The notes under the pieces were generated by a model. It was not told where the DNA came from. It saw only the letters and a program-made list of their open reading frames with translations, and searched no databases. Source: Chitinophaga agri (GTDB lineage: Bacteria; Bacteroidota; Bacteroidia; Chitinophagales; Chitinophagaceae). Taken from it: 64,000 nt of DNA. Below, in pieces: positions 28,157-36,430 of this stretch (positions are counted from its first letter, which is position 1; each line of letters begins with the position of its first letter). The position numbers and the translations under genes were made by a program. The stretch is taken from NCBI RefSeq assembly GCF_010093065.1, contig NZ_CP048113.1, positions 1,674,001 through 1,738,000 of the forward strand, given 5' to 3'.

Positions 28157-28385
28157 ATAAGGCCTGTTGCCTGGGTAATAAAGCTGGGCGATCCTACTAA
28201 TACCGATAATAATTAAATGCGCGGCTGCTGCAGCGGGTATCTGTCGATGCTTATGCATAGTGAAGGTGGAAAGGAGGAAATGAGGTGTGTACGGTGGTGG
28301 GAGTACGTAAATGTTGATGGGAAATTTCGTTGATTGTGAAAAAAGAGATATTTTAACGGGAGATTGAATGGTGTGGATAGTGATT

Positions 28386-28467
28386 GCCCAGATGGCGAAA
28401 CTGGTAGACGCATTGCGCTTAGAACGCAACGCCGCGAGGTGTGCAGGTTCGAATCCTGTTCTGGGCA
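28386..28467 (+). tRNA. tRNA-Leu (anticodon UAG)
   Basis: Complete cloverleaf. Acceptor arms GCCCAGA/TCTGGGC, D-stem GCG/CGC, anticodon stem TTGCG/CGCAA around loop CTTAGAA (UAG at 28420-28422). The long variable arm CGCC-GCGA-GGTG is typical of class II tRNAs, and the T arm is GCAGG-TTCGAAT-CCTGT. Discriminator A; CCA is not encoded. A strong terminator follows directly. The 3' end and terminator resemble the dispersed repeats that punctuate the next 12 kb. Confidence 0.95.
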
Positions 28468-28473
28468 CAAAAG

Positions 28474-28545
28474 CGGAAAGGTCGGAGAGGTCTCCGACCT
28501 TTTGCTTTTTAAGATTGTCAAGGTCAGCTCTTGGCCTGATTCCCC
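28474..28545 (+). terminator. tRNA terminator plus conserved tail
   Basis: Hairpin GGAAAGGTCGGAGA-GG-TCTCCGACCTTT followed by a T-rich run ending at 28512. The tail AAGATTGTCAAGGTC and the following bases to about 28545 recur after repeat copy D (32569-32600). They recur in altered form after copy F and at 36920. The shared tail shows that the repeats carry sequence from downstream of this terminator, not just a generic hairpin. Confidence 0.8.
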
Positions 28546-28695
28546 CCAAAGATATCATTTTCACTCTCTAATACTATTCATCCATATAATTCATTGCATC
28601 ATCCATAATTCTCTGTATTCGATACATTTTTAAAACATATCCGGATCTTACATTTGCATTGGTAGTTTAGTCATATCCATTTAACAGCACAACTA

Positions 28696-29202
28696 ATGAA
28701 AACAATCGAATTCACAAATCCATGACCATACGACTTATTGTCTTTGATGGATAGATCCCAACCAACGCATATTGAAGGACACATAATCGCGAAGATTATA
28801 TATGCTGCTGTCAACGCTGTTGATGATTCCGTTCGGAGTGGACGGCTGCCAGCCAGACGCTCACCGGCGATACCTGGAAATAAAGCTGTCGGTATTATTG
28901 TCAAAGATAATGATGAGCTATCTACCGGAACCAGCGTAATCGTATCCTGCTTTACAGTTGATGGTCAGATTCAGGGAATATATGTTGATGGTGTATGGCA
29001 GGAATATCTTGTAGTAAAGCCGGAAGAACTGATCCCAATCTCAGAACATATATCGGATGAACAGGTGGCCGCGTTTCCTGTGAGCTTCTTTTCAGCACAG
29101 GCTTGCTTAAACAAGGCGGATTTTCAGCCAGGGAAAAGTATTCTTTCATTAGCAGTAGGCGGCGGTGTTGGTAACGCAGGCATTCAACGAGCCAAAAAAT
29201 AA
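28696..29202 (+). pseudogene. Decayed zinc-type alcohol dehydrogenase / quinone oxidoreductase
   Basis: Starts MKTIEFTNP at 28696, then an in-frame TGA at 28723-28725. The open frame then covers the GroES-like domain (EGHIIAKIIYAAVNAVDDSV, NKAVGIIVKDNDELSTGTSV) and the start of the Rossmann domain (SILSLAVGGGVGNAGIQRA), ending at a stop at 29202. A piece like the later VGG-containing segment follows after the stop. An intact family member has about 310-330 residues, so at least half of the NAD(P)-binding domain is missing. It lies just beyond the tRNA-Leu. Confidence 0.7.
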
Positions 29203-29801
29203 TTGATAGCGTGGGTGGCAACCTAACCGGGGACGCGTACACTCGTTAAGTCGTAACGGTACCAATGGAGAATTGGACACATCTTTAATGGCAGATTTAA
29301 AAATGTCTTCACTCATGACCCAGCGGGGAAGAGACGGCTACTGATTAGCTTGGTGTATTGAAACAAATTCCTCACTATCCATTTTAATAGCGTATCTTAC
29401 ATGTATTCAATAGCAATAGTAAACGCTCCAACTTCTCCGACACACTAATTTCAATTCTTACTACTGCCTTCCTTGATCTTTAATTAACGTAAAAACTAGT
29501 CTTTACATCGAAAGGCTGCGCATATTTCTTTCGATTATGGCAATATCATGCCTTTATGGTACCCACTTCCCTCGTAAACCATGAAACTCTCGCTATTACA
29601 GATATTGCAAAGGAGGAAAATATCGGACAGATTACGGACAAAGCTCCTTTAACTATTTGGTACATGCACTTACAGAGAGTGGTCATGTTCATGCACTCCA
29701 CGGAGATTTTCCAGGTATCTATATTATAACGATTAAAAGGATACAGGAGGGAGAAGAATTCTTAGAACTTTAATTTTTCATTTCTAAAAAAATATCAAAC
29801 A
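29203..29801. other. Intergenic region with gene debris
   Basis: About 600 bases with no intact gene. A short stretch near 29575-29615 (+) translates as ETLAITDIAKEENIG, which resembles the helix-turn-helix of Rrf2 regulators, but it is broken immediately after. No tRNA-like repeat is present here. Confidence 0.35.
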
Positions 29802-30269
29802 ATGAAACATTCAAAAGCTTTTCTAATCGCCAGCTTACTGATTTTTTATGCCTCATCAGTTTTTTCACAAAAGTATAAAACCGCTTCAGATACTGTTAAG
29901 CTGAACGAAGAATATGTATCGGTAAGCAATGATATTGCCGAACTTACGTCTAAACTTACCATTGCTAAAAATAACATGCCTGGTTATCAAACCAAAGCGG
30001 GAGATGCAAATTCTGATGCGCAAAGCAGTGCTAATGCAAGTAGTAAACAGGCATCGAGGGCTACAAATGGTGATATAGGCGATGCGAAAAACGCAAAAAA
30101 GAAAGCAAACAAAGCTTACAGCAATGCCCAGGATGCCAGGGATGCAGGCAATAAGGTAAAAAGGCAGGATAAAAAAATAGCCGACCTTAATTCTCAATTA
30201 GAGAAAAAACAAGCGCGGCTTAGGGAATTAGATGATATGAAATTGGCCATAGTGAATAAATCTCTGTAG
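29802..30269 (+). CDS. Secreted coiled-coil protein, unknown function
   Basis: 155 residues. Signal peptide MKHSKAFLIASLLIFYASSVFSQ. The mature part is Lys/Ala/Asn-rich with heptad-like stretches (EEYVSVSNDIAELTSKLTIA; KKIADLNSQLEKKQARLREL), giving two coiled coils separated by a low-complexity Ala/Ser/Asn linker. No enzymatic motif. It is the first intact gene after the tRNA-Leu, and repeat copy B begins 65 bases after its stop. Confidence 0.65.
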   Translation: MKHSKAFLIASLLIFYASSVFSQKYKTASDTVKLNEEYVSVSNDIAELTSKLTIAKNNMPGYQTKAGDANSDAQSSANASSKQASRATNGDIGDAKNAKKKANKAYSNAQDARDAGNKVKRQDKKIADLNSQLEKKQARLRELDDMKLAIVNKSL

Positions 30270-30334
30270 AAAGATACTGATTTTTAAAACTACGATCAAC
30301 GTCACTGACACAACCTACTAAGAATCAGACTGAC

Positions 30335-30404
30335 CTGGTTCGAAAATGATTCGCTACTGGGCACAAAAAACAGAAATCCGCTCTAGTAGCGGATTTTTTT
30401 TGTG
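30335..30404 (+). repeat. Dispersed repeat, copy B
   Basis: CTGGTTCGAAAATGATTCG, then CTACTGGGCACAAAA, then a hairpin ATCCGCT-CTAGT-AGCGGAT ending in a long T run. The hairpin is of the same subtype as copies E and G. It separates the coiled-coil gene from the 215-residue cassette gene. Confidence 0.8.
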
Positions 30405-30552
30405 CATATTCCCCTTAACATAATTCCTTCTTATTCAACCTATAATAGGTTCGATTCCTGAAATTGTGTTACACCAAACAATCCATTCACCTACAAATAT
30501 CTATTATGTACAAATGCGGATTTAGACTAACTTAGTCGAAGTATTATCCTAT

Positions 30553-31200
30553 ATGAATTATATTGAAGAAATAAGGGCCGGTCTTAAAGAAACTTTTGAT
30601 CAAAGAATAAAAGAAATCGATGCTGAAACTTTTATCTCTCCTTCTGGCAATTTCAGATTAGAAGCAAACGAATTATACGATCAGAAATATGCCATAACAA
30701 GGGCTCAGATTTATCAGCAATCAACCAATGAAAAAATATTTGACTTCTTGGTTAACGAAGACAGAATCCTTTACTCTTGGCTGAAGAAAAACAACACAGA
30801 GTACATGGTCTGCGCAGAAGATCTGTTTGGAGGACAAACCGTCATTGATCTGACTAATAAAAAAATGGCAAGCTATTCTCCCAAAACCGAAGGTTATATC
30901 TGGACGAATTTTCATTTGTCACCTAACGGAAAAATATTAGCCACAATGGGTTGTATTTGGGCCGGACCATTTTCTATGAAGATATTTGACTTTACGAATC
31001 CAATGACGCTACCATTGCCTGAAATAAAGGAGATTGCCTTGATTGGTAACGACGAGGAGATCATTAGATGGATTGACAATGACACGCTTCAGATGAAAGG
31101 GTTTCAAAGAGAGTATGAATATGAATATGACGATAAAGGTCGGATGAGCGTCAAATCAGTAAAAGAAACTCCCACAGAACGCATTGTCAGTATACGTTAA
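30553..31200 (+). CDS. Cassette gene of unknown function (intact copy)
   Basis: 215 residues, no signal peptide, probably cytosolic. It starts MNYIEEIRAGLKETFDQRI and has a middle portion rich in Trp and beta-strand-like segments (YIWTNFHLSPNGKILATMG, PFSMKIFDFTNP), reminiscent of a small propeller-like or WD-type blade. No family recognised. The upstream 150 bases and the gene itself are duplicated at 34845-35639, where the copy has decayed. Its neighbour downstream is an Imm1-like gene, so an immunity role is plausible by context only. Confidence 0.65.
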   Translation: MNYIEEIRAGLKETFDQRIKEIDAETFISPSGNFRLEANELYDQKYAITRAQIYQQSTNEKIFDFLVNEDRILYSWLKKNNTEYMVCAEDLFGGQTVIDLTNKKMASYSPKTEGYIWTNFHLSPNGKILATMGCIWAGPFSMKIFDFTNPMTLPLPEIKEIALIGNDEEIIRWIDNDTLQMKGFQREYEYEYDDKGRMSVKSVKETPTERIVSIR

Positions 31201-31248
31201 AATAGTCACATCTCGGGCCATTTTTTTAAGTCTTATCGGTTTATACAT

Positions 31249-31638
31249 ATGAAACTTAGTGTTGATAGCTGGATCGAAAATCGTAATTATAGCAATGACA
31301 AAGATATCAAGGAAAGCGATGAAGCCGTTACTGCCCTCCAGACTCTAAACGGGAAAAACGTAACACAGTTAATCGTAGGTGACATTAATGGATTTATGCT
31401 AATAGGCGGTGGCCCTGAACTATTTGTCGTAACCCAAGTGGTTGGAGAGGATAAAGTATTCTTCAACCTGATTAACCCGGGGTGTGTTTCAGATGAAGAA
31501 GAAATTACCCTCGTAACCGGTGGGCAGGCAGGCGGCTTTCCTAAAAAAAAATGTGTGCCGCTGGCACTTGCAGAACAGGCATTGACATACTACGTTAAAC
31601 ATGGCGATCGCTCACCGTCACTGAAATGGGAAGAATAA
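31249..31638 (+). CDS. Imm1-like (DddI-type) immunity protein
   Basis: 129 residues. The pattern fits the Imm1 family (PF14430), known from DddI, which neutralises the DNA cytosine deaminase toxin DddA. There is a central strand pair VGDINGFMLIGGGPELFVV, then a TGGQAGGFPKK loop. The C-terminal helix and tail ALAEQALTYYVKHG...LKWEE is like the DddI ending. It begins 48 bases after the 215-residue gene and is followed by repeat copy C. No toxin gene is adjacent, so it appears to be an orphan immunity gene protecting against toxins of other bacteria. Confidence 0.65.
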   Translation: MKLSVDSWIENRNYSNDKDIKESDEAVTALQTLNGKNVTQLIVGDINGFMLIGGGPELFVVTQVVGEDKVFFNLINPGCVSDEEEITLVTGGQAGGFPKKKCVPLALAEQALTYYVKHGDRSPSLKWEE

Positions 31639-31694
31639 TAACTGATGTCATTTATTAAAATCTATTCGCGCAACTTATTTATTATCAATATAAT

Positions 31695-31755
31695 TTGGTT
31701 CGAAAGTGTTTCACTACCGGACAAAAAAGGCAAGAGCCGCTCTACGAGCTTGTCG
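31695..31755 (+). repeat. Dispersed repeat, copy C (degenerate)
   Basis: TTTGGTTCGAAAGTGTTTCA, then CTACCGGACAAAAAA, and a weak hairpin with arms CAAG/CTTG. The 25 bases upstream (CAACTTATTTATTATCAATA...) also match copies A and D, so the repeat extends left of the TTCGAA core. Confidence 0.7.
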
Positions 31756-31810
31756 TTATTGACATAACAAAGGTGAAACATAAACGAGCCAAAAAATTGC
31801 AAGATTTATA

Positions 31811-32454
31811 CTGGCAAAAAAGTCTGTTTATACTTTTAAGAACTATCTGGGTTATGATGGAAAAAAGTTCGATGAAGAAAAAGCATTAGCAGTGCTGGAT
31901 GAAATTGGCGTAAATGCAACAAATGACTTAGGAGAAACGCCTCTTATTGTTGCTGCTTACTTAAATCGGATTAACGTTTTAAAGAAGATAATTGGTGGAG
32001 TCGATAATGTTGACTACAAAGTAGCCGGCACATTTACCGAATCAGCATTACTAGAAGCCTGTGCACATAGAAGGCTGGACAGCATTAAACTATTAGTAGA
32101 TGCTGGGGCAAGATTGGAACAAGTCGATAGGTTCGGACTAACGCCGCTTGCAAAGATCTTTACCAATATTTTTTCAGATCCCCTTCCATGTGCAACATAT
32201 TTGATATCCAAAGGGGCGAAGATCACGGCTAAGGTAATGGAATTAGGTATGAGTTGGAACCAAGAAAAGATGAGCAGGTATTTGACGAAGAAGTGACTCG
32301 GAAATTACTTGAAGATCTCAATAAAATATCAAAAGGGAGTAGCCCCTATCTGGAGCACGACGTTTATGATAGGATCATTGAAGGAATTATTGAATGGTAC
32401 CTAAAGCACCCAAAACAGATCTCACATACGAAAAATGATAAGTTATACTGCTAA
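31811..32454 (+). pseudogene. Ankyrin-repeat protein gene, start lost and frameshifted
   Basis: Frame one gives two to three ankyrin repeats (NDLGETPLIVAAYLNRINVL, SALLEACAHRRLDSIKLLVD, DRFGLTPLAKIF) and ends at 32296. The frame is open upstream to a CTG at 31811, where AKKSVYTFKNYL begins; no ATG is available, and a mutated start is likely. Near 32260 a frame change continues as FDEEVTRKLLEDLNKISKG to 32454. Ankyrin-repeat proteins of this size are frequent in toxin-immunity loci. An ATG at 31892 gives a shorter 134-residue product. It is flanked by repeat copies C and D. Confidence 0.55.
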
Positions 32455-32495
32455 CATGCCTTTTAGTCGTTTAACTTCTCAATTATCAATATCAT

Positions 32496-32600
32496 TTGGT
32501 TCGAAAATGATTCGCTACTGTGCACAAAAGCGGAAAGGTCGGAATATTTCCGACCTTTTGCTTTTTAAGATTGTCAAGGTCTGCGCTGGGCCTGCTTATC
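32496..32600 (+). repeat. Dispersed repeat, copy D with tRNA-like tail
   Basis: ATCATTTGGTTCGAAAATGAT is a 7-base inverted repeat around GGTTCGA. Then follow CTACTGTGCACAAAAGCGG, a GGTCGGAA/TTCCGACC hairpin with T run, and the tail TTTTTAAGATTGTCAAGGTC. Hairpin and tail match the tRNA-Leu terminator region at 28467-28530 nearly base for base. Confidence 0.8.
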
Positions 32601-32658
32601 AGATCCAAGATGAATTTTGTAAAAAGGCTGTTCTAATAACTAACAATGAGCCAATATA

Positions 32659-33010
32659 TTAGCAGCTAAAATTGATAAAATATACTTTTCCCCTCTTCAA
32701 ATTTATCATAAAATTCTTCTGCAACTCCTCCACTTCTTTTTCGTTGTCGATATTAAGATAAGTAGCTGCTCTTAACACATCCTCCTTCTTTATATAAAAT
32801 TTGAATTGAGGGAAGTCTGCGTAGAAATTGCCTGTCATGACATATTTAATTGCTCTAAATATGCCAGCCCAGCTTCGGATAATCCATAATAGAATATATA
32901 ATCTCTATACGGATAGATTTTCTCGATTATTTCGTCATAAGGAATATTCAGGTTGAAATACTGCAAGGTTATCTGTATTACAAAATTAAGTAGTTTAAAA
33001 CGACCAGTTC
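32659..33010 (-). pseudogene. Remnants of one or two small genes
   Basis: On the minus strand an open stretch without start ends in YYGLSEAGLAYLEQLNMS at about 32835. A 59-residue frame starting MTGNFYADFPQFKFYIKKED overlaps it and runs from 32838 to 32659. Both look protein-like, but the first lacks a start codon after an upstream stop. They may be pieces of a single immunity-type gene or a short real gene plus a relic. No family recognised. Confidence 0.3.
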
Positions 33011-33029
33011 AACTGAAAGTAGAGATATT

Positions 33030-33470
33030 CTACTTGGCAATTTGATCAACCTTAGCAGAAGATGCCACAGCAGCGGTTTTCTTCTTCTTTGATGCTCTCT
33101 TGATTGACCATTCAAAAAATTCCGATAGTGCCTGATTGAGACCCAACCCGGTTTCTGTTAGACTGTATTCAACCATTGGGGGAACTACCGGGTAAACCTT
33201 TCGCTGGATCAACTCCGCCTCTTCCAACTTTTTGAGAGTTTGCACCAACATTTTTGGTGAAACAGGATTGACCTCTCTTAGCAGATTGCTGGTTCGCTTT
33301 GGCCCCTGCATTAAAGATAGTAATACAGGAAGAGTCCATTTGTCAGCGAGCAACATCAGTGCCTCATGGAGGACACAATCCTCATCAACCACGATCCTCT
33401 CATAACCAAGATTTGTGATTTGACTTAATATTGACATTTTTTTTTCTTCGCCTGATGGTTCCTGCTCCAT
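33030..33470 (-). CDS. HxlR-family winged-helix regulator
   Basis: 146 residues. The core is CVLHEALMLLADKWTLPVLLS, then LLREVNPVSPKMLVQTLKKLEE (recognition helix) and the wing KVYPVVPPMVEYSLTETG. The Cys in the N-terminal helix is the residue that senses electrophiles or oxidants in characterised members. A Lys/Ala-rich tail follows. It diverges from the metallo-beta-lactamase-fold gene with about 90 bases between starts and probably regulates it. The start could also be the ATG twelve codons downstream (MSILSQ). Confidence 0.88.
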   Translation of the reverse strand: MEQEPSGEEKKMSILSQITNLGYERIVVDEDCVLHEALMLLADKWTLPVLLSLMQGPKRTSNLLREVNPVSPKMLVQTLKKLEEAELIQRKVYPVVPPMVEYSLTETGLGLNQALSEFFEWSIKRASKKKKTAAVASSAKVDQIAK

Positions 33471-33559
33471 ATTTCACCATTTGGTAAGTAATACACTAAA
33501 AAGTGCCTTATTTCAAATCTACGGCATTCCTAATAGCTTTACCAAAAATACAAGAAATC

Positions 33560-34420
33560 ATGACAGTTATTAAACAAACTCCATTGTTGCCAGGCACATT
33601 ACAATGGACTATCGGGAACAGAAAGGTGACGGTACTCTCAGACAGTCATTTTAATGCGGGAGAAGAATTTTTTACAAACTTACCAGAAGAAGGTGTTCGA
33701 TCAACCTTAATTGAAGCTTTCAGACCAGAAAGCCTAATTCTTACAACCAGTATTTTCTTGATCGAATCAGAAGAACATGAGCCTGTATTGATCGATACCG
33801 GTATGGGCACTAAAATGGCTCCGCTCCTAACCGGAAAATTAATGGAGGCATTGGCCTTTATCGGAAAAAAACCAGAAGATATCGGTATCATATTGATAAC
33901 TCACTTACATGGTGACCACTTCTATGGTCTACTTGATCCGCAAAAAAAGAAAGCATTTCCTAATGCCCAAGTCTGGTTATCTAAAACTGAATACGATTAT
34001 TGGTTCAATAACCCTCAATTAAGTGAGCAGGAAAAATCCAATACTGATGATGCCCGTGAGGCATTGGCACCATATGAGATGCTGGTTGATGATGGCAAAG
34101 AAATCGTACCGGGAATTACTTCAGTACCACTGCCGGGACACACGATGGGGCAAACGGGTTTTCTTCTAACCACTTCTGAGGAAAAACTACTATTCTGTGC
34201 AGACATATTGAATCTGCCTGCTATTCAGGTGATATATCCTGAGGTCGGCTTTGCTACCGACGCTGACCATGACCTGGCTGTAAAAACACGAAGGGATACG
34301 TTGAGCAAAGCCGCAGAAGAACGGTTGTTATTGGCCGGTCCCCATTTTGAATTTCCATGTCTGACCTACGTCAAAGTACAAGGTTTTGGTTTTCAATTGG
34401 TTCCTAAGCAATATATATAA
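33560..34420 (+). CDS. MBL-fold metallo-hydrolase
   Basis: 286 residues from the ATG at 33560 (MTVIKQTPLLPG); the in-frame ATG at 33503 adds a poor extension. Zinc motif THLHGDHFYGL (HxHxDH), later His in LPGHTMGQTGF, Asp in LFCADILNL and a final His in AGPHFEF. The family includes lactonases and other hydrolases (Lactamase_B, PF00753). A signal peptide is absent, so the product is cytosolic. The divergent HxlR regulator suggests induction by the toxic or signalling substrate. A terminator hairpin follows at 34444. Confidence 0.88.
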   Translation: MTVIKQTPLLPGTLQWTIGNRKVTVLSDSHFNAGEEFFTNLPEEGVRSTLIEAFRPESLILTTSIFLIESEEHEPVLIDTGMGTKMAPLLTGKLMEALAFIGKKPEDIGIILITHLHGDHFYGLLDPQKKKAFPNAQVWLSKTEYDYWFNNPQLSEQEKSNTDDAREALAPYEMLVDDGKEIVPGITSVPLPGHTMGQTGFLLTTSEEKLLFCADILNLPAIQVIYPEVGFATDADHDLAVKTRRDTLSKAAEERLLLAGPHFEFPCLTYVKVQGFGFQLVPKQYI

Positions 34421-34443
34421 CCTTTATAACCGTTTTCTTTTAC

Positions 34444-34475
34444 GGGGCTTATCGTAAGTTTGAGAGGCCCCTTTT
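34444..34475 (+). terminator. Hairpin terminator after the metallo-hydrolase gene
   Basis: GGGGC ... GCCCC arms with a long loop, followed by TTTT. Confidence 0.5.
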
Positions 34476-34485
34476 CAATTTTATA

Positions 34486-34824
34486 TTGTTATACCAGCCC
34501 TACAGGGTGCAAATTGAGCTATATTTAGCACTGACAAATTCTATAAAGAAGAAAGGAAATCCAGATAAAACCTGTCTCAGGAAATATTTTAGTAATCCAA
34601 CTATAACCTTTTCTAAGCAGAGACCAAACTTCGATTCCTTAAAGTTCATCAGTAGCCTTATAGCAATTTATACGGGCAAAACCTGCGCACTGGTTAATAT
34701 AGAACAAAAGTACACTCTTGATAAAAAAATAGAAGAATTAATTAACTTAATAACTGATGGTATTCCGGATAATTGGTTGGAGAAACTACCGCTACTGGGC
34801 ACTAAAACAGAAAATCCGCTCTAG
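34486..34824 (+). CDS. Doubtful small reading frame running into repeat copy E
   Basis: 112 residues, Lys/Asn/Ile-rich, soluble; middle section KFISSLIAIYTGKTCALVNI. The last 19 codons lie inside repeat copy E (PLLGTKTENPL is the repeat translated), so the natural end of the gene has probably been replaced. It may be the truncated remnant of a cassette gene. No family recognised. Confidence 0.25.
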   Translation: MLYQPYRVQIELYLALTNSIKKKGNPDKTCLRKYFSNPTITFSKQRPNFDSLKFISSLIAIYTGKTCALVNIEQKYTLDKKIEELINLITDGIPDNWLEKLPLLGTKTENPL

Positions 34825-34845
34825 TAGCGGATTTTCTGTTTTAGG
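34772..34845 (+). repeat. Dispersed repeat, copy E
   Basis: TTGGTTGGAGAAACTACCG is a damaged core. It is followed by CTACTGGGCACTAAAACAG and the hairpin AAAATCCGCT-CTAGT-AGCGGATTTT. The hairpin and the following 150 bases match copy B and the region upstream of the 215-residue gene. Confidence 0.8.
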
Positions 34846-34995
34846 CATAATTCCCTCTTTCCATAACCAGCTCTTATTCAACATATAACAGGTTCTATTC
34901 CTGAAATGTTATTATATCAAAAAACTCGTTCACATACAAATATAACTCATACGCAAATACGGATTTAGACTAACTTAGCCGAAGTATTATCCTCT

Positions 34996-35639
34996 ATGAA
35001 TTATATTGAAGAAATAAGAGCTGGTCTTAAAGAAACTTTTGATCAAAGAATAAAGGAGGCCGATGGTGAAACGTTTATCTCTCCATCAGGGAATTTCAGA
35101 TTAGAAGCGAACGTTGTACGATCAGAAATATGCCATAACAAGAGCTCAGATTTACCAGCAATCAACCAATGAAAAAATATTTGACTTCTTGGTCAACGAA
35201 GACAAGATCCTTTACTCTTGACTAGAAACAAACAACACAGAATACATGGTCTGCGCAGAAGATTTGTTTGGAGGACAAACCGTCATCGACCTGACTAATA
35301 AAAAGATGGCAAGCTATTCTTCCAAGACGGACGGTTACATCTGGACGAATTCCCATTTGTCACCTAACGGAAACCTATTAGCCACAATAAGGCGTATTTG
35401 GGGCGGGCCATACTTTATGAAAATATTTGACTTTACGAATCCCATGATACTGCCATTGCCGGAAGTAAAGGAAATTGACCTTTGGACAATGACGAAAGAT
35501 TATTCGCTGGATTGATAATGAAACGCTGCAGATGAAAGGGTTTCAACGAGAATACCAACGTGAATATGACGATAACGGCGGGATGAGAGTCAAACCAGTA
35601 AGGGAAACTCCTATCGAACGCACTGTCAGTATACGCTAA
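34996..35639 (+). pseudogene. Decayed duplicate of the 215-residue cassette gene
   Basis: Aligns with 30553-31200 from start (MNYIEEIRAGLKETFDQRI) to stop (SIR) and is 4 bases shorter. Two 2-base deletions account exactly for the length difference: near 35113 (GAATTATAC to GTTGTAC) and near 35480-35510. A TGG-to-TGA change (35219-35221) truncates the frame as well. The upstream 150 bases are also duplicated, so the unit copied was repeat plus promoter plus gene. Confidence 0.88.
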
Positions 35640-35764
35640 GATGTTTACATCATTGTAATCGTCAGCTTTGTCTGTAAAATAGTTAAAACGCGGAAAGTAA
35701 TTTACTTATAATCAAGCATATGCGGTTCCGGGTAGAGCAGATCGTTACCTCCCCGCTCCCCCAC

Positions 35765-35799
35765 AGATCCGTGCGAGCAGCTTTCCTGCACACGGTTCC
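35765..35799 (-). ncRNA. Group II intron domain V-like hairpin
   Basis: On the minus strand GAACCGTGTGCAGGAAAGC is followed by TGCTCGCACGGATCT, a hairpin of domain V size with the usual bulge and GAAA-like loop. It lies just downstream of the reverse-transcriptase stop codon, where domain V belongs. Domain VI-like sequence and the probable 3' end follow to about 35710. Confidence 0.65.
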
Positions 35800-35804
35800 T
35801 ATGT

Positions 35805-36430
35805 TTATGATTTCGATGATTGATAACTGTGATATACCTTCGGTCTTGTAAGGGGTATCCATTCCATCGTTAGCTTTGCTATTTTAGCCCATGTCCAGAC
35901 ACGCTTACCTCCTCGATGGTTTAGCCATTTATGGAGCAAGCGTTTAGTCCGGTTATAGTACGTATGCAGCTTCCTGATATTGAATGTTATACCACAGTAG
36001 GCATAGTGGCCACGTAGTTTCTGGTTCAGTGATGCTATAAGTTCTGCTATGGGTAGCTTGTGTCTATAGAACTTGATCCAGTCACTAAGTCGCTTCAATG
36101 CCGCATTCAGTTTCTTACTGCTTGTTTTACGCTTAAGGATACGTTTTCCATTTCGGCTTTTACTTATGTAGTAAGTAAAACCTAAGAAGTCGAACGTTGT
36201 ACGGGGATGCCCTTCTCCATCATCGTCCAGGTCTATTAATCTGGTCTTGTCTGGATGTAGGGTCATCCCGTACTTACTTAACCGTTTGAGTAAAACCTCC
36301 ATCACTCGTAATGGATCTTCCTTGTTGGTAAATCCCAACAAAAAGTCATCTGCAAAACGAATCATAAAGCTGTCATCCTTCAGTAATCGCTGGATTTGCT
36401 CTTTGAACCAGATATCCAGTATACTACCTG
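35805..36430 (-). pseudogene. Group II intron reverse transcriptase/maturase, C-terminal half
   Basis: Coding sequence resumes near 36430 as ILDIWFKEQIQRLL and continues through FMIRFADDFLLGF, the RT active-site box (FADD in place of the usual YADD). Next come RT6-7 (TLHPDKTRLIDLDD; TFDFLGFTYYISK) and the thumb/maturase X region (LIASLNQKLRGHYAYCGI) to a stop at 35805. RT domains 0-4 and the whole 5' part of the intron are missing. The N-terminal boundary joins directly to a transposase fragment, so the element is dead. Confidence 0.85.

Noticed and set aside
28364..28633. Open reading frames on both strands across the tRNA-Leu
   Set aside because: They translate the tRNA and its terminator; the cloverleaf is complete and explains the sequence.
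32435..32662. 75-residue frame on the plus strand
   Set aside because: It is the translation of repeat copy D and its tail.
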